Below are positions 22,544 to 34,500 of a DNA stretch of 64,000 bases, one piece after another (positions within the stretch are counted from its first letter, which is position 1; each line of letters opens with the position of its first letter). Location: positions 29,114,001 through 29,178,000 of the forward strand of contig JAYKYS010000005.1 in NCBI GenBank assembly GCA_036924285.1, read 5' to 3'. A program made the position numbers and the translations under genes. The DNA comes from Asterella californica. Lineage: Eukaryota; Streptophyta; Marchantiopsida; Marchantiales; Aytoniaceae. The notes under the pieces were generated by a model that had not been told where the DNA came from, ran no database searches, and was given only the letters and a program-made list of their open reading frames with translations.

Positions 22544-23829
22544 TTAAGGAGTTTGAGGATGTCTTGACGGATGAGTTACCTGCTGAGTTATCTCCAAGAC
22601 GAGTGGTGGATCACAAGATCGAGGTCTTGCCAGGATCAGAACCACCTTCCAAAGTCCCTTACCGACTCAATCAGGTGGAACTCCTTGAGTTGAAAAGACA
22701 ACTTGGTGAGCTATTAGCGCGGGGATATATTCGAACCAGTAAATCACCTTATGGAGCCCCAGTTCTTTTTGCAAGGATGGGAAGTTACGACTCTGTGTAG
22801 ATTATCATGCACTCAATAAGATGACGGTGAAGAATAATTATCCTTTGTCAATGATAGATGACCTCTTTGATAGGCTAGCAGGCGCAAAGTACTTCAGTAG
22901 GATCGACTTGAAGTCAGGATATTACCAGATCCGGATAGCTGATCCAGATGTTGAGAAGACCGCTTGTCGAACCAGATATGGATCGTTTGAATTCATGGTG
23001 ATGTCATTTGGACTCTACAACACCTCTTCGACGTTCACTACATTGATGAACACAATTTTTCACGAGAAGATGGATGAGTTCGTCATTGTTTACATCGGCG
23101 ACATCTTGATCTACTCCAAAACCTTCGAGTCGCACGCGGAGCAGCTAAGGGTGGTGTTGACGAAGCTGCGGGAGCATAAGCTATTTGCCAACGTTGACAA
23201 GAGTGAGTTTGGTTTGGAGCGCATTAACTTCTTGAGACATGTCATTAGTACAGAAGGAGTCGGTTCGGATATGCAGAAGGTGGACGTGATTGTGACTTGG
23301 GAGCCTCCGACTACAGTGAAGGGGATGCGGCGATTCTTAGGATTGGTGCAGTTCTACCGCAAGTATGTGAAGGGGTTTTCAAAGATCGCGAAGCCGTTGA
23401 CGAACTGGACGGACAAAGACGCATAGGTAAGTTGGACCAAGGAGGTGGATGATGTGTTTCAGACGATCAAAGCTATTTTGTCAAAGACGTCAATATTGAA
23501 GCTGTCGGAGTTCGACAAACCATTCGAGGTGCACACGGGACGCGAGCGACTATGCGATTGGCGGAGTGTTGGTGCAAGATGAAAGACTTGTAGCTTACGA
23601 AAGCAAGAAGTTATCTGAGACGGAGAGTCGATGGTCGACTCACGAGAAGGAACTGTTTGCGGTGGTTCATTGCTTGAGGAAATGACGACATTACTTGAGA
23701 CTTCACAAAATCCAAGTGTATACTGATAATATTTCGCTCAAATACTTTAAGACATAAGATCGGGTGACGCCAAAGCAACTATGATGGCACGATACCTTGG
23801 CGCTCATGAATGTGGAATTAATCCACAAA
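22528..23829 (+). pseudogene. Element C reverse transcriptase and N-terminal RNase H
   Basis: RT N-terminus 22528-22800 (KVPYRLNQVELLELKRQL, SPYGAPVLF), a frameshift near 22780, then 22821-23426 (FSRIDLKSGYYQIRI, FGLYNTSSTF). The catalytic box reads VYIGDILIYS, so the first Asp of the YxDD motif is Gly. A stop at 23424-23426 is followed by RNase H pieces in shifted frames (FEVHT, AYESKKLSETESRWSTHEKE, YTDNISLKYF). The reading is cut by B inside the conserved HKAGKDN region at 23829. Confidence 0.85.
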
Positions 23830-23833
23830 GCGG

Positions 23834-25162
23834 TGTCGTGATGTGAATCATTTTACATTGTAAATAATTCACCTCTCTGTCAAGCGTTAGTCTCTCTGAG
23901 TGAAATTAGGACCTCAGAGAAGTCGACACTGGAAGATGTTATATATTTTTGAGTCTTAGTAGGTTGATTACCATGTAGATGGAGTTAAGGTCATGGGTTG
24001 TAATTACATGTCGTCCATGCATGCTTCCTAGCGAGGCTAGGTTATCTTTCGGGATTATGTGTCGTTTTACATGTCTTCGCATGTAGTTTAGGGGTTACGC
24101 TTGCACTTTAGGGGCTTGACGTGGTAGCCTATGTGCAAAATTAAGTCACCACGTGGTTTGGGACACAAAAGGACAGAGGAGTGAAGCTATGAACTCCCAT
24201 TGGTCCAATTTTGTCTTTAGTGTACCGCTAAACTTAGTAGTAGGGGTCTTAAGAGGAGTTCGAGCATTTGGTGAGGAGACTTCGAAATCGGAGAGCACAG
24301 GGAGATAGGGTTCATCGTGCCAAGCACTGTCAGCGAAATTTTTGATCGATTTGGAGCAATAAAGAAGAAGTTATGGCTGATTGAAGTTCGATTTGTGTCA
24401 GAATTGCAGCACTTCTGTTGATTTTGGGGTTTTCGGTGTCAATCGCAGTAGATTTGAGAAAATCGCTTCAAACCTTCGAGGTCTCGTTCATTGGCAGCAG
24501 GGCTACGACTGTCCCCAAATTTTCATGTCAATTGAAATTGTGAGTAATTCAGGGCGACCGCTGAAGCAGAGGGGGTCTGAAAAGCTCTCAATCTAGAGCA
24601 TCAACTTCAGAGAGCGAGATCTGGAGTTCTATGTACAATCAGGAGGTCCAACTTCACAGGAGTGTTCAGCAAGCTGTGTACTGCAAATCCTGTAAGAATC
24701 TTCGAAAGTGATCGAGCCAATTCTCTGTTCTAAGTCGAAATAGCTGTCTGGGTACCAAAAATTGCCGTAATTTCTCTGCTCAGAACATTTCTGCCCATAT
24801 CTCGACACTCTGATTTGATCTCAAGCTGAAACTTCGTGTGTATGGTCAGTAGGGCCTCATTTACATGTAGGAGGAGTTCTGAAGTCTGGACCATCGTATG
24901 TTTCTGATTCTGGACTGTTAAAGTTCGCTGTCTGACCTTATTACTGCTAGTCTGACCTGATTTTCGCTTCCTGAACATACTGGAGGGTCCATTCGACCTG
25001 AGTGAGTGTTTATACTGTTCCCTTATGACCTGAAGCTTACCTCTGTATAGTAAGCAACCATAGCCTGAAGCCCAGCACTTCCTTGAGTAGACTAAAAACA
25101 GCCTTCAAGATCATATCACAGCCAGAAGGTTCGCCCTTCCCAGGAAAACTCTCCACTCGACA
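23834..25162 (+). repeat. Element B 5' LTR
   Basis: 1329 bp, TGTCGTGATG...ACTCGACA. An inverted repeat at 23843-23872 (GTGAAT...ATTCAC) sits ten bases inside the left end. Followed by TC and the primer site. Confidence 0.95.
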
Positions 25163-25164
25163 TC

Positions 25165-25183
25165 TGGTGCTTCCACTGAGAGC
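25165..25183 (+). promoter_or_regulatory. Element B primer-binding site candidate
   Basis: TGGTGCTTCCACTGAGAGC lies two bases after the LTR, where the primer site belongs, and begins TGG as expected for a tRNA CCA end. I do not recognise a tRNA whose 3' end matches it. Confidence 0.55.
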
Positions 25184-25231
25184 TCTTGGGGTGATTGATT
25201 GAGAAGGTTGAGTTCACTACAAGGAGAAGAG

Positions 25232-26626
25232 ATGGATCGCAAGAGTGCTGCTGCTGTTACTTCTACGCATACTGCATCTACGTCTACTGCAGCTCCTTCT
25301 GTAGCACCAGCGGCTACAGCGACGTCTGCACCTGGTCTGGATACGGCTGAGATTTTGAAGACACTTGCGGCCCTGGTCCAACAACATCCGATCATTGGAG
25401 GTGGTGAGTTGAAGTCTACCAAGGCTTTGCAAGCAATTGTGAATAGATGCGGTAGATTTGAAGGTAGAGATATTTCTAGATATCTGCGTGAATACAAAGG
25501 AGAGATGGAACTAGTTAGAGTCACTGATATAGAGATGATAACCAGTTTCGAGTTAGCTGTCATTCCTGAGTTGCGGGACCAAGTTAGGGATGTACAGAGA
25601 AGAAATCTAGGCGTGTGGATGAGTTTTGAACGATCTCTTCGAGAGGAGTTTCTTGAAGAAGATTCTGAGAGAGTTACTAGGAGAACATTTCTGGACTGGG
25701 TTGAGCAGCAACCTGGTCATATGATGAGCCTGAATGAGATGCTGAGAGAGTTTGATCGGAGATACCGACAACTCTCAACTCTTGAGAGGATAACCTTAGA
25801 TGCTCGGAAAACCGAGCTTTTCCTGCAAGCTACCGATGATGCTACGGCAGATCGGTTGTGCTTTATGTTGGCCGATCGATCTGCTGAAGGAGGAGTTACT
25901 ACCGATTGGGGAAGAGTCGAGGATGCTGTTGCCGTACTAACGAGGCAGAGGAGAGGAAGAGTGGCTGTGGGAGGACGTCCGCTTGCAGAAGTAACCGCTC
26001 AACCTCGCACTGCTCCTCAAGTACAGCAACCTCCGGCTCTTGCTCCGGCTCCTAGACCTGTTGTCCCGGCTGTAGTTCCTTTGATGCCAGTTGTGCCAGT
26101 TCCTGCACAGAGGGCACCGATTCAGAGACCTGCGGAGAACCATGGACAACAGAACCAGATCGAAGACCTGATTCGGCAGATGAGAGAACTGAAGGTGGAG
26201 TTAGCTGGCTTGCAGAGAGAGCAGCCACCGGCGCCTGCTGCTGCACGTCCAGGAGGTGCTCCTGTTCGTAGATGTATCTGGTGTGACAGTCAAGATCATT
26301 TCCGAGGGGACTGTCAAGAGCTCACGGCTGCTCTGCGAGATGGTGTGGTTCGCTACCAGAATGGTAGGCTACACCTTTTTTCGACTGGAGAGCCGCTGAA
26401 CACGCAGTTTGGACGAGGAGGCATGAGGAGTCTACCTCAGATTACAGCTGCTGCAACTGTACATGCATTGATGGCACCCCCGGTAAATCCTGATGTATAT
26501 GCCGGACACATTGAAGTTTCTTCTAGTCCTACGTTGCTAGATAGGACTACTGAGAAGAAACCTGTTCAAGTTCCTTCTGAAGTACTGAAGAGAGGAGCAG
26601 AAACTATCCGTAGGGTCACAGGGTGA
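25232..26626 (+). pseudogene. Element B gag
   Basis: Long open frame from ATG 25232 (an in-frame ATG also occurs at 25199) to TGA 26624-26626. Ala/Thr-rich N-terminus, then a helical capsid-like region (DISRYLREYKGEMELV, DSERVTRRTFLDW, LREFDRRYRQLSTLER), a Pro-rich linker, a coiled segment, and one zinc knuckle C-x2-C-x4-H-x4-C near residues 348-361 (CIWCDSQDHFRGDC). Element J has Trp (TGG) at the position of the terminal TGA and continues in frame, so this stop is probably a G-to-A nonsense change and not the natural end. Role: particle assembly and RNA binding. Confidence 0.85.
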
Positions 26627-27785
26627 GGAGATCCTGTTGATGCTGCGTCTATTAAAGCATTCTTGGACGTGGATAGACACGTTCACTGGCAGGATGCTTC
26701 TGTGGAGGAGAAGAGGCAACGAGAAGCCTCTGAACTTGATACTGGAGTTCCAGAGGAGACTGGAGACAGGCGGAGAGTCACAAGGAGACGAGCAGCTCCT
26801 CCAGAAGACATCCCGTCTACTTCTGCAGCTCCTCCACCTGCACCAGGTCCGATGGAGGACGTGCAGAGATCCCAGCAGGAGCCAACGACTGCTGGTAGAC
26901 GGTTTACTGCCCAAGAGAAAGGGAAGGGACCGGCTTATAAGTTGGCGGCTGATATCGAGACTTCAACTGATCTCAAGAGCATCTTGGAGCAGAGGATACT
27001 TGACGCGCGAATCGAGTTTTCTCTTAGGGAAGTTCTTGGTATTGCGAAGAGGGAGTTTCACGAGCTGATCATCGACATCATCAAGCGGAAGAGACAGGTG
27101 ATGTCCGAGCAAGTAGAAAGCCAGATGATAGAGATGGTAGGAGCTTCTGTTAATGATGCAGAATTCGGGAAGGTGCACTTTCAGGAGGCTGATGATACAA
27201 AGTACCAGCAATAAGCGTTGGTTGCTGATACCAATACTGCTGAATTCGATGATGATGAAGCTGGCGATGAGAGTCCAGCTGCTGATAGTGACTTCAGGAA
27301 GAGACACTGGGCTCGTGCTACGACGGCTACACGAGTTCGTCTCGGAAGTCTTGAACCTGTTGCTGCGTTAGTTGATCACGGTTCAGAGATCAACATCATG
27401 TCACAGGGAGGTGTACGAGAGAGGTCAGTGGCCTATCAAACTGAACCATGGTTGGGTGCTACGAGCTGCAAACAACCAGAAGGGTGAGTTATACGGCGCT
27501 TGTCCCAACGTGAGAGTAAAGTTGGGTGATGTGGAGGTAGATCAGCACTTCTTCGTGCAGTCTTCTGCTTCTTATCCTGTGATTCTTGGTCAGCCTTATA
27601 TCACTGCAGTTAGAATGGAGACGAAGGTGATGGATGATGGATCTCACTATGGTAGGATCCGTAGTCCGGATGATAGACGTTCTGTTCAGTTTCTGACCGT
27701 TCGTACGAACCACGAACGAAACCGACAGACTTTGAGAGATTCTCCTATCTGTAGGAGTAAGGGTTTTCTGAAACCACTCTTGTAG
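26627..27785 (+). pseudogene. Element B gag-pol linker and aspartic protease
   Basis: Continues gag in frame: charged linker (RRVTRRRAAPPED), conserved EVLGIAKREFHELIIDIIKRKRQV block, acidic segment, then the retropepsin domain with LVDHGSEINIMS near 27365-27405. Breaks: TAA at 27212-27214 where G encodes Glu, and a one-base shift near 27405 (GGGAG where G and J imply one G fewer). The 27372-27785 frame carries ILGQPYITAVRMETKVMDDGS. His replaces the usual Thr or Ser after the catalytic Asp. G shares DHGS, so this is a lineage trait and not damage. Confidence 0.8.
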
Positions 27786-27820
27786 GCCGGGATACCAAGA
27801 GTGATGGATCTGCTACTACT

Positions 27821-30612
27821 ATGATCTCGCTTGAGCAGTCTGTGGGATCACAGCAGGCTGACGAAGAGGTTGCTCAAGATTCTGAAAACTGCTACACTGT
27901 ACATAGTTGGAAATCTGGTTTGATGACTTTCAATTCTGATGATTGGAGTGAGTTCACGCGTGTAGAGGATCTGACTGAGAAGAGTAGGAGGCAGATGGAG
28001 AAGTATGCAGAAAATCTACACTGTACAGGAATTCTGAGTGAAGATGAGATGATTTCTGGTGTTTACGAGGAGTTTGTAGGTGTACAGTCTTTTGTTCGTT
28101 GGCTGGATGATGTAGATAGATTGATGGAGCAGATGGGAGGAAGGGTGGTGATCCCTATCCACTCTCGTAAGGTCTATGAGGAGATTGCCTCGTGCTTGCA
28201 ATCTCGTCCTCATCCGAGACTGGAGAGTGGATGGAAGGATGCAATCTGCTGGTGTGGCTCTTGTGAAGAAGCAGAGGTTCACACCAAATACAAAACTGTA
28301 GCGAAGAAGGTGAAACCAGTGGCGACCCAGTTACCTGTTGATTCACAACAGCAGATGGAGTTAGCGGCCACTGAGCATGTACTGAGAGATCCTAAACAGA
28401 TAGGACACGAGTTTACTCAAGAGACACTCGAGCAGCTCCAGATAGGAGGGGGTGGCTTCTTGACTGAAGTGGAGAAACGAGCTTTTGAGCAGATGATAGT
28501 TAGCCATGGTAAGGCATTTTCTTTCTCAGCTGGAGAGATTGGTTATGTGGATCCTAGTGTGATAGCTCCGATGGTTATCTTCACTGTTCCTCACGTACCT
28601 TGGGACTTGAAGCCGATTCCAGTCCCTCGTGCCTTGCTACCGAAGGTTATTGAGTTATTGAAGGAGAGGATGCGGATGGGTATTCTTGAACCATCTATGG
28701 CTCCGTACTCTAGCCGATGGTTCACAGTACCTAAGAAGACAGGAGCTTTACGCTTCATCCAAGACTTACAGCCTGCTAACAACATTACGATTCGAAATGT
28801 TGGAACAGGACCTGTGGTTGAAGTAGCCGAGGCATTTGCTGGAAGATCTATCTATTCTATTGGAGATCTGTTTTCAGGTTATGATCAGTTTCAGCTTGCT
28901 TTGGAGAGTAGAGACTTGACTACCATGCGTACACCTTTGGGATTGATGCGGATGTGTACTCTTCCTCAAGGCGCAACAAACTCAGTAGCCCATATGCAAA
29001 ACGCGATGCATAAGGTGTTACGAAAGTTTGTACCTGAGGTTACTATCCCATTTCTTGATGATATTCCCATGAAAGGTTGTCAGGTGGAGGACAAGGACGA
29101 AACTATGACTGCTGATGGTTGCAGAAAGTTCGTTGCAGACCACATCCGAGATGTGGAGAAGATTCTGATGCGCTTGGAAGAGATACACCTCACTCTGTCA
29201 GGTACCAAATCTTGTTTTGGAATGTCAGAGATTGTGGTGGTTGGTCACTTATGTGGTACTTTTGGAAGACGGCCGAACCCAGAGAAGGTAGATGCTATAG
29301 CAAGGATAGCAGACTGTACCAACATCACTGAGGTTCGACGATTCTTAGGAGCTTGTGTGTTCTTCCGTGTGAGTATTCCTCATTATGCACACATTGCCGA
29401 GCCTCTGTATGCACTCTTGAGGAAGGGAAAGAGGTTTACTTGGCGGCAAGAACATCACGAGACGATGGAGCAGTTGAAAGAGATTCTGAAGTCTCCACCT
29501 GTACTAAGGAGACTTAGCTACGAGAGCGGAAGACCTATCATACTGACTGTTGACACGAGTCCGAAGGCAATTGGTTGGGCAGTCGGTCAAGAAGATGCAG
29601 AAGGCGTGCGGTTTGTCTCAAGGTTTGGAGCTCGGATCTTAACGGATAGACAACGTAACTACCCTCAAGTGAAGCGTGAGTTGTGGGGAGCTGTTACTGC
29701 TATGAAGGTAGACCGAGAGTTCTTGATAGGTGCCCGTGTGATAGTAGAAACAGATTGTTTGCCTTTGCTAGGTATGATAGCAAACTGTAATACTCCAGAC
29801 ATAGCAATGCTACGATGGATTGCTTATGTCCGGAGTATGAACCCTGAGCTGAAGCATATAGCAGGAAAAGATAATCCTGTTGCAGACATGTTATCTAGAG
29901 CTCGTTATATAGATGAAGAAGAGATGATTACTGAAGTCGAAGATGAAGAGAAGAGAGACGTTTGGTGCCAAGTTGGTCAACAGACTTCAGACTTGGAACC
30001 ACTGCCGTTCTACGAGGAGTTCTACACGGAGAAGTTCCGCGATATCGGATACTATCTGAGTTTATTATGCAGACGAGAGGGTTGGAGTGATGCAGAGTTT
30101 AAGGAGATCAGACGAAAGGCGTACGGTTACCTTCTACGTGAAGGTTATCTCTGGAAACGTCCGAAGAGAAGAGATGGGATGCTGGCTAGAGTGGTGGATG
30201 ATCAACCGACAAAACGGAATCTGCTGAAGGAGTTTCATGACACCTTGTGGGCAGGACACCGTGGAGTCTGGGCTACGTACACGAAGATGAAGGAGCGATA
30301 CTGGTGGAAGGGTTTGTATCAAGACGTAGTGGATTTTGTTGGGTCGTGTCTGCATTGTCAGTTCTACTCTAAAGTCCGTTACAGAGATGGACTTGTACCT
30401 ACCTACCCACCTAGTATTCATTTTTCGTGGGTCCTTGATCTTGTGATGATGCCGCCGGGGCTATGGAGGATGCGCTACTTGGTATTAGCTCGGGAAGATC
30501 TCTCCAACTACGTGGAGGGACGAGCACTGCGAACGAAGACTACAGAGAACATATGTAGATTCGTGCTGGAAGATATTATCTGTCGTTATGGATCTGTTGG
30601 AAGACTACGAGC
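27821..30612 (+). pseudogene. Element B pol, 5' part: RT, RNase H, integrase N-half (split by D)
   Basis: Open from 27821 to the D insertion. RT: SSRWFTVPKKTGALRFIQDL, IGDLFSGYDQFQLALE, LPQGATNSVAHMQ, catalytic TIPFLDDIPMKG near residue 410. RNase H: RPIILTVDTSPKAIGWAV near residue 573 and SRFGARILTDRQRNYPQ. Integrase: His/Cys zinc region (FHDTLWAGH...CLHCQFY, 30232-30366) and the first catalytic Asp (VLDLVMMP). The frame stops artificially at 30634 within D. The FLDDIPMKG, VVGHLCG and VDTS-AIGW blocks resemble basidiomycete-type Ty3 elements more than typical plant ones (from memory of family motifs). The remainder is at 47006-47810. Confidence 0.9.
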
Positions 30613-31527
30613 TGTAAACCCTCCGCGGTCCTAACGATCAACTACCCCCCGATCTCTCAACCTCCACGATCGTCATCCACGAATCTGCAACTGTCGGGTC
30701 TGTCTCTCACTCAGGGGTCACCTCTGATGGCTTTGATGGAAGCACACCATGAATCTTGAAAGGAAAAATGCTAAGTTCACTCTCATTCATACACCCACAA
30801 ACTTATCAACTAAAATCTCCATAATCTCATCCACTAAAATCCTCCATTCTAACGACGTCTCTCAAGTTCTCACATGCTAAAAATGTCCCACACTCTCTAT
30901 ATTACTCAAGTTGTCATTACGACAATGTGAAAACAAGGATGAGGAGCTCTTCTCTACTCCTCTATTTATACATTCTAGGTTTTTACTTTGGTACCCCCGG
31001 TAACTCAGCCGTAACTACTTTTACCGGGTTTTACTAAGATATTACTTAAGGTAAAAGCATTGATCACATGGGCTTTTTACCTTTTCACATGGGCTTATTC
31101 CTTCAAAGTCAACAACTTCTAGAAGGATTCTAGAATATTCTCAAGGAATCTCGAATTTCCACCCCCCCTCTACACTAGGACCCACTAAAAAGGAAACATG
31201 TGGAATCTCTTCTTGTTTTTAATGCCCACAAAGTCCACAACTTTAATCCAACCACTAATATCAAGTCAAAAAGGAGATAAGGGATACTTTCCACCTCCTT
31301 TCTACCTTTTAGACAAGATGACAAGATAGTAGTGCTCACTCTTTAGCAAATATCTGAATTCTGCCAAAAGTACAGCTAAGTTTAACCATAACTAACTTTT
31401 AGCTAGTCATGACTAACTTGATACATCCTTAAAGTACTTTGGCAGCCAATAAACATTCTCAACACTTATTTATAACTAAATACCTTACTAATAGACAAAC
31501 TTCCTATGTGTAACATAGGTCGTTACA
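30613..31527 (-). repeat. Element D 3' LTR (minus orientation)
   Basis: 915 bp. Contains TATTTATA (TATA box on minus) at 30963-30970 and a heat-shock-element-like TTCTAGAATATTC at 31128-31140. Two mismatches to the other LTR were noticed (near 31186 and 31477). Confidence 0.95.
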
Positions 31528-31540
31528 TTTTACCCCCGGA

Positions 31541-34500
31541 CTAAATTTTCGCTCCGTCCTCGGAGTGAAGAGAGAACTTTCGTCGATGAAACAACTTCAA
31601 CTTGTCATGATTTACTCGATCAAATCTCCTTCCTCCCAGCTCCTGAAGGTCATATGTGAAGTTGCTCCACACCTTATCCACAACAAAAGGACCAAAATAT
31701 CTCGGAAGAAACTTCTTCCTAGCCCTCTTGAATCTGATAGCATCATACAACATAACCCAATTTCCGACTTGAAAAGGTTTTACCTCCCTCTTGCCCAACC
31801 GTTTGTCGTAACTCTTCTTTTGATACGCCTGAGCTCGTTCCATCCGGATCATTGCTACCGCTCGGGTCTCTTCCAACTCCATGAGTTGCTCCCTTCTTGA
31901 TCTGACCACATCTTCTCCTCTCGACCTCTTCAACTTTCGTTGAATAGTTTGAAAAGTATCCAATTCGAATTGGATCGACAACTTGGACTCCACTCCATAA
32001 ACCAGTCGAAATGGGGAGTACCTAGTAGAAGTCTTTGTTGTCGTTCGATACTCCCATAAGATGGCATGTAGCCTCTTATCCCAAGTATGTTTCGCAATTT
32101 CAACACCAGCATCTTTGGCGAGCATCATACAAAGTGTAAGATTGGTCTTCTCCGCAAGACCATTAGCATTTGGTTTGTATGAGGTCGTTACTCGTGGCTT
32201 GATAGAAAAGTGTTGTAGCATAGCAGTAGTCATGCTCCCTACAAACTCTCCTCCTCTATCTGAGACCAACTCTAACGGACATCCAAATCTCGTGATGATC
32301 CTCTCCCATAGGAATCTACCGACTTCTGTTTCATTGGTCTCTCTCAAAGGTCTAGCCTCTACCCACTTGGTACAATAGTCAGTGGCGACTACAATGTATC
32401 TATTGCCTCGAGGTGTCTTATTAAGAGGACCTACAAAGTCAATATCCCATTTCTCAAACGGCCCTAATACTGGAATTGATCTTAACGGAGGTGTTCTAGT
32501 AGACTTTAGAGCAAATGTTTGACATACGTCACAAGTTTTGCAATAGTCTAAACACTCTTTGAAAATCCCTCTCCAGTGATAACCCGCATCCAAAATCTTG
32601 AAGGCTGTTATCTTACCAGCAAAGTGACCTCCGCAAACAGTTCCGTCGTGAAACTCGTGCATTAGCTTGAATGCCTCCTTCTGACCAACTGCTCTCCTTA
32701 GTAACCCATCTGCTCCTTGATGAAACAGAATTCCCTCCACCATGGTGTAAGGTTTGCATCTCTTGATCAACGCGTTACGTTCTCGGGTATGCATACCTTC
32801 TGGAAAAGAGCCATCTGCAAGGAAACTCCAGATTTCCTTGTACTCGTCCGGTATCTCCTCAATGCTTGTGATGGTCATCAGATGCTCGTCTGGAAATGAA
32901 TCATCAAACGGTTCTTCTCCCTCATCATCATAAGCCCTTGACAAAAGATCAGCATTCGCATGCTTCTTCCCTGGTCTATCTTCGATCACATAATCGTATT
33001 CTGTTAGAAGGATCTTCCAACGAGCAATACGACCTTCGGCATTTGGCTTATTAAAGATATACTTTAAAACCTTGTGATCTGTGACTATGGAAAATTTCCC
33101 TCCTAGCAAGTAGTGTCGAAATTTCTTCAATCCAAAGATCACTGCTAATCCTTCTCGTTCAGTCACGGAGTAATTCTTCTCTGCTGGAACCATCTGCCTA
33201 CTAGCATAAGCTATAGGATGATCATGCCCATCTTCATCTAGTTGACTTAATGTACATCCGATTGCTACATTGGAGGCATCCGTATACAGAATAAATGCTT
33301 TACTCCACTCAGGTTTAGCAAGTATAGGAGCTGTCACTAATGCCTTTTTCAGCTCCTCAAATGCTTCCTTTGCCTTTTGATCATGTACTATCAAGTCAAA
33401 ATCAACTCCTTTCTTCATGTACATAGTCAAAGCTATTGCTTTGTTTGAGAAGGAAAAGACAAACCTACGATAATATCCAACCATGCCAAGAAACTGCCTC
33501 AACTTTGTTAAGTTGATCGGAAATGGAAGATCCACAATCTTCTTCACCTTCTCAGGATCTACCGCAATCCCATTCTTGGAAATGATGTGCCCTAATAGCA
33601 GACCTTCTTCGCAGCCAAAGATGCACTTCTCTGGATTTAGAGAAGCGTTGGCTTGCTCCAACCGCTGCAAAACTTTGATCACATGATCAAAGTGGTCCTC
33701 CTTTCTTCCGTACACACAGAAATCGTCAATGAAATCACGAACAAACTTCCCTATGAATGGTTCAAACACCTTGTTCATGAACTTCTGAAATGTGACTGGA
33801 GCATTACACAATCCGAATGGCATCACCCGAAATGCAAATGTTCTCCAAGGAGTAGTGAAAGTAGTCAACTGTTGGTACTCCTGTGCTATCTTGATCTGGT
33901 TATACCCACTATAACCATCACCAAAGCTGTACCACTCATGACCAGCAACTTCCTCCAAAATCTCATCTATAAATGGTAGAGGATAATAATCCTTTTTGGT
34001 AACTGCATTCAGCTTCTTATAGTCTATGCACACTCGCAGCTTACCATTCTTCTTCTTGACAATCACAATGGGTGAAACCCATTCTGAGTTCTCCACCTCA
34101 TAGATGAAACTCGCCTCCTTCAACTTGTCTATCTCCTCCTTGACCATCATTGCTGTTGTAGGATTGACCCTTCTCTACTTCTGTCGAACTGGTCTTGCGT
34201 TCTCCTCCAATTCGATTCGATGAGTCTCGAGAGTCACCTCCTTCAAATCCTTGTAGCTGAAAGCAAACACATGGATATATTTTCGAAATATATCTAGGAA
34301 TCTACTTTTCTCCTCTTGAGTGACATTGATACCAAACTTCAGGGTAGAGAGTCTTCTCACAATCTCTGCCTCACTCAACTCTTCTTTGTCAGGATCTTTA
34401 TCCATTGCTGGTCGAGGCAACAAGTCAATAGCACTAAGCTGATGTAATGATTCATCTCGACCAAATCCTTCGTCCTCAGACGAGGATTCTTGATCGTAAG

